A stretch of DNA of 64,000 nucleotides, taken from positions 868,001 through 932,000 of the forward strand of contig NC_035796.1 in NCBI RefSeq assembly GCF_001653235.2, given 5' to 3'. Made by a program: the position numbers and the translations under genes. This document shows positions 1-11,600 of the stretch, piece after piece. The DNA comes from Pochonia chlamydosporia 170 (taxonomy: Eukaryota; Ascomycota; Sordariomycetes; Hypocreales; Clavicipitaceae). Position 1 is the first letter of the stretch. Each line of letters starts with the position of its first letter. The notes below the pieces were generated by a model. It was not told where the DNA came from. It made no database searches and was given only the letters and a program-made list of their open reading frames with translations.

Positions 1-3000
1 GGTGAAAGTCGTATAAGCCAGAAGCTTGATGTTCGATGTCGCGTGGCAATATAAATCGGCCATGTTTCAAAAATTTAGAATATCAGGGTTCAATGGGAGG
101 GTCGGTGACGGGCCGTAATGACGCAGATTAGAATGCATCTTGTGTTTGACCGTTGCCAACAGTTTCAATTCGCCATAGACACACCCAGCTGCCTTCCCCC
201 ACTTGGTCTCTCAATGGTCCCTGGAGGTGCCTTCTTCTTAGTTGTGTACGGAGCACAGTATGTGCATACAATAGGCGATGGAGCCTGGAGTCACCGCCCA
301 GGGCATTGTCATTCGATGTTTTGGGCTGAGTTCGCATGATTCGGTTTGCCTTTTAGTTTGGCTAATGAGCCGGTCTGCCTGTGGCAGCAACTCCAAACCC
401 CCACGACCAGGACTGGACCAGGTTAGCGAATCTGTTTCGTCTCGAAGCCAGTTTCAACACAGTTATGTTTTTCGGTGGTCAGCCGACTGTTGTTCTATAA
501 TTATTTCGTGCATGGAATGGTCGGACTGTGGCCGTAAGCACGGGATCCTGCTGTCGAACAGATCAGCTCTGCTTCTCACCTGAAGACATGGGGATCTACG
601 ACTGGCATCGCGTTCCTCCGTCTGTGAGATTGGGATCTGGCCATGGCTCAGGGATCGGTCAAGTCTACTCCAACCCAGGCACTAGTGGGCAACAACAACC
701 AACAACAACCAACAGCAACCAAGTTGGTTTGCAAGGTGATGATGGGGCAGAGACCAGACATGTTGGCTGCGCAAAGCCAAAACTACCCACAACGACGTAG
801 TTGGCAGGGATGTTCATTACCTGGACTTGAGTTGCTCCATCCACTGAAAAAATGGTGTGGGAAAATTGCCTGCGAATGGGCAAATCCAGCAAAAGTGCCC
901 ATGCCGCTATTTGCTGCTAAAGTTTACGGGAATGTGCGTGACTGTCTTCCTGGCGAAACGGACACCCCGAAGAACATGCAATGGATAATGGATCCTCAAA
1001 AACGGAGGAGCTCGGCTGGCTGAGTGGAAACATTTGTTGCAAGGCATGATGAACGGTTTGTTGGAGAGTGGTGGGAAGCGAAGGAAAAACAAAGTAAAAT
1101 ACGGTGTCAGGGAATGAATGTAGAGCATGTCTAGTGTTCAATGTTTGCAGATTGCCAGAGAAGTGAGGCAAGCAGGCACTTTGCTCCTTCCCTGAGTTCT
1201 GAAATATGATAAGACGTCAGCTCCATGTCAGTACAACGCCGTTCCTCATCATTGGCCCAGTGCCAAAATGTCGTAGTTTGTGCTAGCGTCTCCAGTGAGT
1301 GACATGTAGATACAGCGTCAGAGGTCAAATCTGATGTTCAAATGTTATCAATTGGCCTGTTTCCTTGCACTGTACAATACAGTATCAAGTCGGTGGTTGT
1401 TTGGGCAGTGCATTGCAGCAGTTTCTTTGGCTCTCATAATTACGGTTTCGCTTGTTCCCCAAAGTATGGTGACTAAACGGACGCATGACCATCTTCGCCT
1501 CATGGACGGCGCGTATTAGACGCTCATTGTGATTTGGGTGGTGGCAATTCGAGACGGTGCGAAACGGAAAATGCTCCGGAACTTAGCAACTTTGGCCACA
1601 GTAAACCGACGGACACAAAAGCGGCACTGGTGCCAGGAACTTGACATCTTCATTGTTGGCTCTGGCATCTGAGCTGGCATGTCAGTGACATGACGTCACA
1701 AAGCGGGCAGCTTACGGTCGTCCGCGGATTGAAAGTGAGGCAAAGTATTCGCACTGTGCTTTTGCCCCAGCAGACCGGCAACAGTCAACTTGGAATTGCA
1801 TGCAGCCACAAGCCGCCCCTGCCCAGGTCAAGAACGGCGCTGAATGGCTTGCATCGAGCGCCTTGATTGGTTAAACATAGGGCCGAAGGAGTGACCTGAC
1901 AGAGGTGTTGCCGTTGATTTCAACCAAAATATGGAACTAAAACCGTCGACAGAGATCATTGATTAGAATTGCTCGTGTGCGTCGCATCATTTTACCGTCT
2001 CTAACGACTGACGGCTGCTCTGGCGAGTCGGGTCATCAGGTATCCAGATTTCGGCCAACATGGGCCCGACAACCTGGTCCACCCTTTCTCGTGCAGGATA
2101 TAGCTGTCAGATTGTGACGCCGATTGCTGGGATTGGCAGTACAGTCAATAGTGCAGTCAATCATAACTGGCCTCATCAGTTCTGAAGTTGGCTGGGTTCA
2201 GTTGAGCAGTTGTGGCCAGTTGTGTCATGACTGCATTCGGATTTTCTGGCTCTGGTATTTGACACTAGCATTCTTGGCAGTCTGGTCCGCAGGAAGCACT
2301 CACTGGTGGCATGACAAGTCAGTCTGTGCTGGCTCTAGTCCCAGGCGGGAGTCAACATTAGACCAGACCAGACATTCCATTGACATGTGTCAATTGAAGC
2401 ACTACTCTGTACAGTTCTATACATTGGCAATGAATAAGTCATCATGCTCAAGCAGCCTAGACTGATAGACTGAGGACATTACATCAATCTCTTACAAGAT
2501 ATCACAATACGACAAGTCTAATATTAATATCTTGCTGATTCATCCCACAGAGAAACAACGACTCTGTAATGCTTGACAGTTCCACCACTCCGTATATGTG
2601 CATCCTGGACAATAACATTGTCACGAGATATCCCGTTCAATGGCAATACAATCCATCTCAAGACGGTTTACGCTAACGCAAGACGGTTCTTATTGCATTT
2701 TAGCTCCATGTCCTGTCCTGGCTGGGCAGTTTGCAAGGGTGAAGTCGGGCTAAACACAGAGACGGCCACTAATATGGGATCTACCCAAGTACGATAAATG
2801 ATATTGCACTTGGTGACTCGAGGGCATACAGATTACCCTGCATCTCAGCTACGGGCAAGTTTTCACATGCTATTTCTCATCCAAGTACGGAGTAAGACGG
2901 CACTCTTTGTTGCTGTCCATGAGATCAGCTTGTTCCCTCGACCACATGAGTACCCTAGGTCAAAAACCTTTGGTTGATAACCTCGATCGCAGAAGTGGAA

Positions 3001-3594
3001 CATCGGAGCTTGTCTAATACACACCTCTATTCAAAAGCAGCCCAGAAAACGTGCAAGGAATACGACCTTGCAAGCTCGTGGAGAGCATGCAGAAACAATG
3101 CTTGCTACTGGTACTTCGTACAGCATGGGCATTTCGGTACTTGAAAGAGATGCATGATCTGCAATACATGATGCGAGTGTTTGGAGGCGTTATTGACAAG
3201 GCTTCTATGGCAAGCTGGAGTAAGATCTCATCTCGGCCCATGCTCAGACGAAGACTGACAGGGCCTCAAAAGCCACAGAGGCTTGGATACTCACTGAATT
3301 TGCAAGGAGAACACTGCAGTGCCATCAGTTGATGACAACCGACAGGCTCGCGTTCTGGACTCTGTAACTAATTGCTGAATACGGTGGGCAGATTGTCTGG
3401 TGGCAACTCACTCAAACACAGTCTCAGACAAGACATCTTGACAGGATTAGACCTCAATGCCAGCCAGGTAAGTTACGTTGCCATAGCAGATAGACGGCCA
3501 TTTGGCCCACACCACCATGAAAAACGCGATGGCAAAATAGGAAAACTGATTGCGGGAATTAACTTGTAAAACGCAACTGGCCCGAGGTCCACCG

Positions 3595-3640
3595 TACCAT
3601 GCCATACCATGCCATACCATGCCATACCATGCCATACCAT
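3595..3640. repeat. Period-10 tandem repeat, about 4.6 copies
   Basis: The 10-base unit GCCATACCAT is repeated perfectly four times (3601-3640), preceded by a partial unit TACCAT (3595-3600). It is a simple satellite in non-coding DNA and probably length-polymorphic. Its reverse strand gives repetitive Met-Ala-Trp-Tyr-Gly frames that are not genes. Confidence 0.95.
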
Positions 3641-3946
3641 ATTCTCGGCGAAACAAATGGGGAACTTGAGGCAGGCCTTACAGTACTGGACTCCGTTTCG
3701 TGAAGTGACTGGCTTGTTGATACGTACCCGCTTTCATGCTCGGTTTTTGTTCTGCCCAATTTATTACGGCACGCCACGCGACGGGGCCATTTCAGGGGCC
3801 GTAATAAAACCCACATCCGTAGTTATCAAATTCAATAAAGTTAGTTTGATTCGGTCAGTCGTTGAACGAGTGGGACCCACGAGCACAATCAAGCAAAGAG
3901 GCAATATGTGTGAGAAAAGCCCGGATGAAAAAGAGACTGAGAGAAG

Positions 3947-3962
3947 AAAAAAAAAAAAAAAA
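3947..3962. repeat. A16 homopolymer
   Basis: A run of 16 A bases in intergenic DNA. No function is implied, and the length may be affected by sequencing error. Confidence 0.9.
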
Positions 3963-4918
3963 CGCCTAGCCCACACTTGATTCCATGCTTCTCGTGAATG
4001 GTGAAACGTCAAAGACCAATCTTGTGGGCCGAACCATTTCGTGTGCAAATACCAGACCGTTTTTGATGTGTGAAAAAGAGTGGGCAAAATCTACAATACA
4101 CCTCGCACCTCGCACAGTCGCGACGGTCCAACAAGTCAGGTTAGAACATTTGGAAAATTTTCCGTCCCGCTGGCATGGACATTAGGAAATGAGAATGGCG
4201 CACCAGGATGACTGTGGATGCCTCATGTTGTTTTGAAGTCCCATGAGGCTGGCCTTTTGCCCTTGGCCTCTATTGGATACTGCGTTCGATGAGCCTACAG
4301 TCTGGTAGTACTTATTTGGTAGAGGACCGCATTCACTTCTTTTGTTGCAAAAGTTCCTTCTGTGTTGCCATTCGTCCAAATGTTCTTTGGCAATTTTTCT
4401 ACTTGAATAAGTGCTGACTACCGACGCAAATGCAAGGCTTAAGGCTCGAGGCTGAACCCTGAATCTGGCCGAACATTGAAGCCAAAAATCTTGGTGCAAA
4501 ATTTCTGCCCCGCCCCCACCAAAAAAAAAGTCACACACAGACACATGGACAAATGGACGTCATGTCGAACATTTTGATAGACTTTGATAAAGAGTTAGAG
4601 ACAAGTGTATTATACCATCACTCTGAGCTCGGAAGATAGAATGACTACTGCCATAAATGCAACTCTTATACTGACCACCTCTAGTGTAAATATATGTGAA
4701 TTATTAGTGCCTTGAATTCAAACTTGTGTGAATCCCAAACATGAATCTGCTCCCTCCAACTTCAACGACATCGCATTTCCCTGGCCATCTTTCCCCTTCC
4801 ATCATCAAAACACTCCAGGCGAGCCAACGACAAAACAGCTATACTCGCTCAACATTCCGGAAACTCTGCCTCGTAAAAGACCAAATACTCATTCGAACCA
4901 GACAGGGGAGCCAGAGAG

Positions 4919-7900
4919 ATGGCGGCGGCGACAAACCCAGACCCCGCGGCCTGGAAAATGTCAGCATCGTCGTCCCATCACCATTCCGCCACCAACCTCG
5001 CCATCCTAGCAGAGACCCAAGCAGCTGATCGCCTCATTGCCGCACATGTAACTGAAATTCTTCATTCAGCCCAACAGCAGCAGCAACAACAGCAACAGTC
5101 GTCCCCTGTTGGCGACATCTCTGGCCTTTCATCCAGCGAGAAACTCGATGTGGGTCTCGCCGCTCTTGATATCTTTCTTCAAGCGAATGTTACTGGACCT
5201 GTAGTGTCTGCAGACAAGCTTGGGTCGATCCAATCGAGATTCACCAAGGCATGGACGGCCGTCTCGACCACTGTTGCCGAGCAGACTGCTGCTACCCTGA
5301 CACAGCTGCAAAGGGCCTGCTTGGCATATCTGGAGGTTGATGGTGTTTCACCTTATAGCCATATTCCTCACCTTGAACTCTTCTCCTTGGCCAGATATAT
5401 ATTCAACACAGCCCTATCTAACGAAACAACAGCTGTCGTGCCAGTCCCTTTACAGGATAAACAGACCAGCAACGTCAAATACAGCATATCGTGGATGAGA
5501 CTGCGTATCAACATCTGGCACTACAAGCTCCTTACGCAGCCCAGTCTCGGCCCTGGCTCAAACTTCACAAAGAGCTCGCAATGGAGTGAGGTCCCTAGTT
5601 TGGCCACCAGCATACTGGCTGACATGGATGCTGTCCGTGGTCAAATAGCAGGTGACGAAGTGTGGTCTGAAGCCGACTCATGGGAGCCGCAAGACAGGGC
5701 GTACTTTCTGGTTGAAGCTGCCAACAACTACATCCTTCTTGGACGCCATGAAAAAGCCAAGGAGGCTCTCAAGGAAGCCACCATGACGACTGGGCTCAAG
5801 TACGCCCTGTCTGGTGCCCTGGGCAAACGAACCAAGTTTCAAGAGAACACCATCAGTCAGCTGGTTGTTCTGGCTCGCAGCAGTACCAACCAGGAGGAGC
5901 CTGCTGAGGAAGAACATGACGAAGAGGAAAAGGCCAAGCCAGACGCGCTGAAGCTCAACGACGACACGCTCTTGGAAGAAATACAATTCTCAAGCGAGGA
6001 TAGCAAGAAGGAAGCCACCAAAGAGAAAGAATTGCCACCAACACTGGCCGAGTTGTCCCCTGATAATCAACCTCAACTTACTCCACTGGATCAAATTATT
6101 CTACTCACCGAGGCGACCCTAAAAGATGCTTTTTCGCCAGTTGACACTCTTACATCTCAAGAGATCCTACCCTATGCTGTTCGAGTTCTTGCCGATAAAT
6201 CGACAAACTGGCAGATTTACACGCAGGCACTTCTGGTGCGGTCTCGGATTGAAGTTCATCGTAGCAGGACGGTAGAGCGCGGTGTATTGCAACTGCAGGC
6301 TGTCGCGGATCAGGTCTTGACAGATACAACCATGGAACCCCAGGCAGCAAATGCACCACATGAGGAACCGAACGAAGTTGAGAGCGAAGTGCCAGCAATA
6401 CAAATTACGTCTCCGGATCAAGAACGTATTACAGCTCCCACCAAGCCCCAAGTTCCTACGTCTTTCTTACCAGCACCGAAACCGACGGAATCTGCAGCTG
6501 CACACATTCGTCTCCGGTATATTGATGCGTTGTCTACTCCACCACGATGGCACCTCGAATCCGAATTGGCGTACGCCTGGGCTGGAGTCGGCTCCCTGAC
6601 TTCTGCCCTTGAAATCTTCAAGCGTCTTCGTCTTTGGGCAGAGGTGGCCTTGTGTTATGCCAGTGCTGCTGCCTCCGAGGACGAGGACGGCCGCGGTAGC
6701 GGAGGCGAAGAAAAGGCTAAATCCATCATCCGTTGGAGATTATTCCACCCTACAGGCGAAGATGTTTCAGCAACGTCTAACCCAGATGATCAAAATGTTG
6801 AAGACGTCATGCATCTAAAGGCTGCCAGTTTTGAGGGTCCTGAAAGGAGTCCTCCACCTCCCAATGCTGCCAGACTTTGGTGCATCCTCGGAGATATCGA
6901 GAACAATCCCGACCACTACGAGCGAGCATGGACAATCTCCAAGCAGCGATATGGCAGAGCTCAAAAGTCCCTTGGCGAGTATTACCTCGCAAAGAAAGAC
7001 ATGGTTAAGGCACGAGAGGCATACAAATTGGCTACCAATGTGAACCGACTCAGTCCGGATCTCTGGAGCCGCTTGGGCGACATAAGTCTTCGCCTGGGGC
7101 ATTTCGACGATGCCGCCGAGGCCTATGGCCGCTCTATTAGCAGTGCCAACGATGTAGCCGGCGGTGAAGGCGCCAGAACCTGGAGCAACCTGGGAAGTGC
7201 CCTGTGGAGTTTATACTGCGAAGTGACTGCAGAGAAAAAGGACGCTGCGCCATCGAACACAGAAACAAGAGTAATTACCCGCGCTGATGACGAAGAGGAT
7301 GATATCCTCCTCGCAGAAACGGGAGATAAGACTCTCGATCCTGCCACCTTGCTCTCCAAAGCTCTAGCTGCCTACAAAAAGGGCGCTTCCATCGCCCACG
7401 ACAACTGGCGCATCTGGGACAATGTTCTCACACTCGCAGCCCGTCTCCAACCCCCAGCAATCCCAGACATGATCCTCGCCTTCACTCACATCCTGCGAAT
7501 TCGCAAAACCGAAGACGCCATCGACACGGACGTCCTCACCGCTCTCCTGCAGGAGGTCGTCATTTCCAAAGACAAGCCCGCCGGAACAGGAATCTACGAA
7601 CCACCCCGAGGATCCATGGAACGCCTCGTCACCCGCCTGCTGGAGGAAGAAATCGTCCCCCTCATCACACAACGCGCCGAGCTGTGGTCCCTCATTTCCC
7701 GGCTTCGCACATGGCGAAGAGACTACGCCGGCGCTATTGATGCATCTGAACGTGCGTGGAGAGCAGCCGTGGGATCATCCGGCAGTGGTCTCCTACCCGG
7801 TGAAGTGGCTGCCGATTCGGCAGACTGGACAACAGATATGAAGGGGTGGACAGAAGTCGTCAAGCGGACGGATGAGCTTGTTTCCATCCTGGAGAACTGG

Positions 7901-8053
7901 GGTCCAGATGTCGAATCTGTGGGCAGCAAGTGGAAAGGAAAAGCACGAAGTGCAGTTCGTAGCGTCATGAGCCGCGGGCGAGAGAATTGGGAAGGATCAG
8001 AGGGTTGGAGTACACTGGAAAGTTTGATGGAAGGTTTGAAAATCTCCAAGTAA
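4919..8053 (+). CDS. TTC27/Emw1-like tetratricopeptide repeat protein
   Basis: Single-exon gene of 1044 aa. The C-terminal half carries consecutive TPR units at roughly residues 650-760. These include the segments RAQKSLGEYYLAKKDMVKAR and WSRLGDISLRLGHFDDAAEA, an arrangement characteristic of the TTC27 family (S. cerevisiae Emw1, an essential protein linked to cell-wall integrity). The N-terminal part has a Gln tract of nine residues (52-60) encoded by mixed CAG/CAA codons, and an acidic linker lies near residues 320-345. The first in-frame ATG is used; a second Met at residue 14 could be an alternative start. An overlapping out-of-frame ATG at 4741 could form an upstream ORF if the leader is long. 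The gene is convergent with the GYF gene. A cytosolic chaperone-like or scaffold role is inferred from the family only. Confidence 0.9.
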   Translation: MAAATNPDPAAWKMSASSSHHHSATNLAILAETQAADRLIAAHVTEILHSAQQQQQQQQQSSPVGDISGLSSSEKLDVGLAALDIFLQANVTGPVVSADKLGSIQSRFTKAWTAVSTTVAEQTAATLTQLQRACLAYLEVDGVSPYSHIPHLELFSLARYIFNTALSNETTAVVPVPLQDKQTSNVKYSISWMRLRINIWHYKLLTQPSLGPGSNFTKSSQWSEVPSLATSILADMDAVRGQIAGDEVWSEADSWEPQDRAYFLVEAANNYILLGRHEKAKEALKEATMTTGLKYALSGALGKRTKFQENTISQLVVLARSSTNQEEPAEEEHDEEEKAKPDALKLNDDTLLEEIQFSSEDSKKEATKEKELPPTLAELSPDNQPQLTPLDQIILLTEATLKDAFSPVDTLTSQEILPYAVRVLADKSTNWQIYTQALLVRSRIEVHRSRTVERGVLQLQAVADQVLTDTTMEPQAANAPHEEPNEVESEVPAIQITSPDQERITAPTKPQVPTSFLPAPKPTESAAAHIRLRYIDALSTPPRWHLESELAYAWAGVGSLTSALEIFKRLRLWAEVALCYASAAASEDEDGRGSGGEEKAKSIIRWRLFHPTGEDVSATSNPDDQNVEDVMHLKAASFEGPERSPPPPNAARLWCILGDIENNPDHYERAWTISKQRYGRAQKSLGEYYLAKKDMVKAREAYKLATNVNRLSPDLWSRLGDISLRLGHFDDAAEAYGRSISSANDVAGGEGARTWSNLGSALWSLYCEVTAEKKDAAPSNTETRVITRADDEEDDILLAETGDKTLDPATLLSKALAAYKKGASIAHDNWRIWDNVLTLAARLQPPAIPDMILAFTHILRIRKTEDAIDTDVLTALLQEVVISKDKPAGTGIYEPPRGSMERLVTRLLEEEIVPLITQRAELWSLISRLRTWRRDYAGAIDASERAWRAAVGSSGSGLLPGEVAADSADWTTDMKGWTEVVKRTDELVSILENWGPDVESVGSKWKGKARSAVRSVMSRGRENWEGSEGWSTLESLMEGLKISK
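5071..5098 (+). repeat. CAG/CAA repeat encoding polyglutamine
   Basis: Mixed CAG and CAA codons give nine consecutive Gln residues near the N-terminus of the TTC27-like protein. The interrupted codon pattern suggests protein-level selection or a stabilised microsatellite. Confidence 0.9.
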
Positions 8054-8652
8054 GGGAATTTCATGGGTGGAAGTTTGTTGAGTCGGTCAAGGGACTACAG
8101 TTGAGAACGTGAATGACGAATCGCATGGAATTAGCAGCAATGAGCATAGGATAGATAAAAGCAACTCTTGAACATGGTGCGATTTTCATCATGGCACATC
8201 AAAGCCTTCTTCGTGGCTGTGAACGTTTGGCTGTGTGCGAGTGGCGACGAATTTCATAGATGTTGGAGGAGCATCTATCATCGACCTTATTATAGTTGTG
8301 GTGATATCACGAGGGATGGGGCGAGGTTCCGTTAACGCTGCTGCTGCCATTGCAGTGATCATACTATTACAATTAACTCGCACATCGCTGTGTTGTATTC
8401 TTCGTCAACTCGATCAGACATTACGCATTTCCACGTCTCCCAGCATGCATTACACACCGCGCATCAGCCGCTGCAACAGTAAATCTCCAAACAAGTGCAA
8501 CCCTGCAGCTCAAGCATACAATCAGGATTCCGCCCACCCCAAAATGCCATTCCCTGTGACAGCAGCTTGCGCCGCCAGCCTCGACATCATCCAAAACCCT
8601 GCTGCTCGCCCTATGCCCGGCGTTCTTTCAAGTGTTGAAAGGGAAATTGGCT
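8054..8652. other. Convergent 3' intergenic region
   Basis: About 600 bp between the stop codons of the TPR gene and the GYF gene. It must hold both 3' UTRs and terminators. I see no credible gene; the short frames on both strands lack family resemblance. Confidence 0.7.
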
Positions 8653-11600
8653 CTATTTCTTGCCCTTCTTTCGGCCTGGAACCACCTTGAAGCCGGCAGC
8701 TTGAATGTTTCCAGCATCATTGTCCTTTGGCTGGGTGCTCCCACTTCGCTTTGCGACTTCGCTCCAGCCACCCCCAGCTGAAGGTGACTTAGCAGCCTCC
8801 CCAGGAGACTGTTTCTCAACGACGCCTTTCTCAGCTAGCTTTTTACGTCGGACATACTCCGTGCCAAAGCGGTTGCCGTCCATTGTAGTAGAGGATCCAT
8901 ATACCGCCTCCGCAATGAGGCTAGCGTCGAGCGGAAGCATATTTAAACCGGATTGGAACGCGGTTACTGCAGTATGGAGTTAATTACGATTGATGTTGAT
9001 GGCGATCAAGGATTGCATTATATTGCAAGAAGGGAAAAAGACTTACCATCAGTTGTGAGGCCACCTCGGGAAAGCTCTCGCAACGTCCACTTGTTGAATT
9101 CTTCCATCGCCAGGTTTGCTGTTTCAGTTTTACCGATGGAGCTACCCACGGCCGACGTTGGCTTACTGATGCTTTTGGCAGGGGATACAGCCTGAGCTTT
9201 GACATTGCTGGAACTCAAGGATCGTGGCATTTGTGCAACAGCTGGCCCGGTTGGTGCTTTAACCTTGCCCCCGGCGCCAACAGTTGCCCAGCCAGCTGCA
9301 GATGGACTGGCGGCCGGGGGCGTTGCTGTGGAGGGCATAAGAGTAGGTTTGCCTGCGAGATTGGCATAGCTCTTGGAAATATTGGCTGGAGCACCAGATT
9401 GAACAGCTACATCCTTTGCCTTTTGTTTGCGAACTTCCTCCTCACGTTGAATTTCTGCCAATGTTTTCTTACTGCTGGCAGAGCTAGATGTTGTCGGCCC
9501 GGAAGACGGTCCCTTGGTCGTTCCAGGCTTGGTCCACGGGCTGGAGGCGGAAACAGGTGAGCCATGGCCCCAGGTGCTAGAGGCCGGAAGTCCGGCAGCA
9601 GCGGCGACAGCAGCCTGCTTCTCCTTTTCTCGCATCACGGCAGCCTCCTGTTCCATGGCAGCCTTGCGGAGTGCGGCCGCAGCCTCTTCAGCCTTGGCAG
9701 CCTTGCGAGCCTCCGCCTCTTGAATCTCTTTCAGACTTGGCCCTTTTGCCCCCTCCTGGCCGGGATCCTTCGCCCACGGGGCCAAGGGCGGCGGCTGAGA
9801 AGCATCGGGTGTGCCGCTTTGGGATCGGCTATATTGCTCAGGTAGGTTGGATCGTGCCCTTTGAGCGGTTGGTGCGGGTAGAGGAGTGGTAGATGAAGGA
9901 GGAGGGAAGGGCATTGGCATATCGGTCTCAATAGGCTGCATCCCGGCAGCAGCAGCAGCCTGGGCTTTCTGGACTTGCTGCGTGAGAGACAGGGTTCCGT
10001 CCTCGGACATTTTCTTTTTGCCTTTCCCTCCTCTGGCAGGACGCTGGGTGGAGGAACTGTCCTGGAGAGCGTCGACCACAGATTCAGCTTCTTTCGCACT
10101 TATCATGTCGGCCAGCTGGTCCGCGTCATGCTGAGCACGAAGCTCCTCAAATTCTTTCAACCTGCCACGAAAACCTTCTTGGTCCTCTGGGAGATGCTCG
10201 GTGTCCGGAAGACCTGCCCGAAAACCCAGGTCTGCGGCTTGCTGTTGCTCTTCCGTTGCTTCGTCACGCATAGTGGCAAGGATATCACGCTCAGCAGCAG
10301 ACAGGCCAACCAATTCGTCTGCTCTAAACGGGTCTCCGTTTCCCGCACCACCTCTGCTGGCAGTCTGACCCCCGGTTTGAGTATCCGGGAAGGAACCATG
10401 CTGCGGGGCGGCGGCGCCGATGGGTTGTTGAGGAGGGCCGCCGATAGGCGACGTCATGCTACCGAAGCTTGGCTGGCTCTGCAGACTGTGGGCGCTGGAA
10501 TGATGTTGGAGACCCGGGCCTGGCATTGGAAACTTTGGCATCGACTGTTGGCGCATTAAAAACTCCCGTTGCTGAGCCATCATATACTGCTCCTCCTGTT
10601 TCCTACGCTCGAGGTTGTTCTGCTCCTCTGCAGTCAGGGTTCTTCCAAAGCTAGGGAAGACTCCGCTTAGCGGTGGAATAACACCACCAGCGCCACCTGT
10701 TGTAGGATTGAATGGTCCGCCTTGGGGTGCAGGCCCGTGTGGAATACCGATTTGAGGCACTAGGAAGGGTTCTCGCGAGTTGCCAATCCGGCGTATGAGT
10801 TGTCCCAGGGGCTCGAAGTCAGAGTCTTCAATCTTCTTCACCCGAAGGTCTGGAGTGAAGAAATTTGCCTTGTACCAATCGTTCATTTCCAACCCCGTGA
10901 AAGGCCCTTGCATATGCCCCTGAGGATCAAGATACACCCATCGCATCCTGTCCGGCATGACCATTTGCCTTACCTGGCTTCCAGCAGGATCCGTGGTGGC
11001 CTGGCCACCGCCGAAGGGAAGACCTCCGGTGACTGGTGTGAACGACTGTGGTGCTCCAGCGCCCACTTGTTGAGCATTGTCAGACGCGCTGAAGCCGGTT
11101 TGGGATCGGCCGGTATCACTTGACGGGAACAGTTCCTCAAAGACACCGCGATTAGGTCGCATGGGACTTCCAGTATCGCGTGCCGGCCCTTGCAAATTGC
11201 CTCGGCCAATTGCTCCTAACGGATGGCCCTGTATTGTGTCGCTCATACCGTGTTCCTGGTCATGGCCTTGCATCTGAGCCTGCATCGCCGCTGGGAAGAG
11301 AGAACCCAGTTTGCTGCCACGGCCGATGCTGCCAGCACCAATGCCAGCACCGGGTGCACCGAATACGTTGCCCAAGTTGGATAGACCAGGAGACTGAAGG
11401 TCCCCGACCGGACTGAAGAGAGCGCTACCAAAGGCATTGCCAAAGTTTGGACGGTCTCTGTCTGGGGTGCCAGAGGACGGCCCGGCTGGAGCTGGCCAGC
11501 CAGACAAATTTCCTAGTGGATAACCCTTGGCGCCCACACTTGATGTCTGACTCCGGTCGCTGCCCTCAAAATTAGGCGCACCAAAACCACGAGATATAGA

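Larger units (their letters stand above)
1..4918. other. Intergenic region without a supported gene (left edge)
   Basis: No reading frame here is longer than about 125 codons, and none resembles a known family or can be spliced into a longer frame that I recognise. Visible structure is limited to a CAA-rich stretch near 688-722, a period-10 tandem repeat at 3595-3640, an A16 tract at 3947-3962 and scattered copies of the CTGGTC and TACGGAG words discussed in the findings. The last few hundred bases are presumably promoter and 5' leader of the TPR gene that begins at 4919. The true left boundary of this empty stretch lies outside the window. Confidence 0.6.

Noticed and set aside
2124..2465. 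113-codon Trp/Cys/Ser-rich frame
   Set aside because: Begins with a non-ATG codon and no homologous family comes to mind.
4741..5028. Out-of-frame ATG frame overlapping the start of the TTC27-like gene
   Set aside because: Could act as an upstream ORF, but there is no transcription start evidence and no protein similarity.
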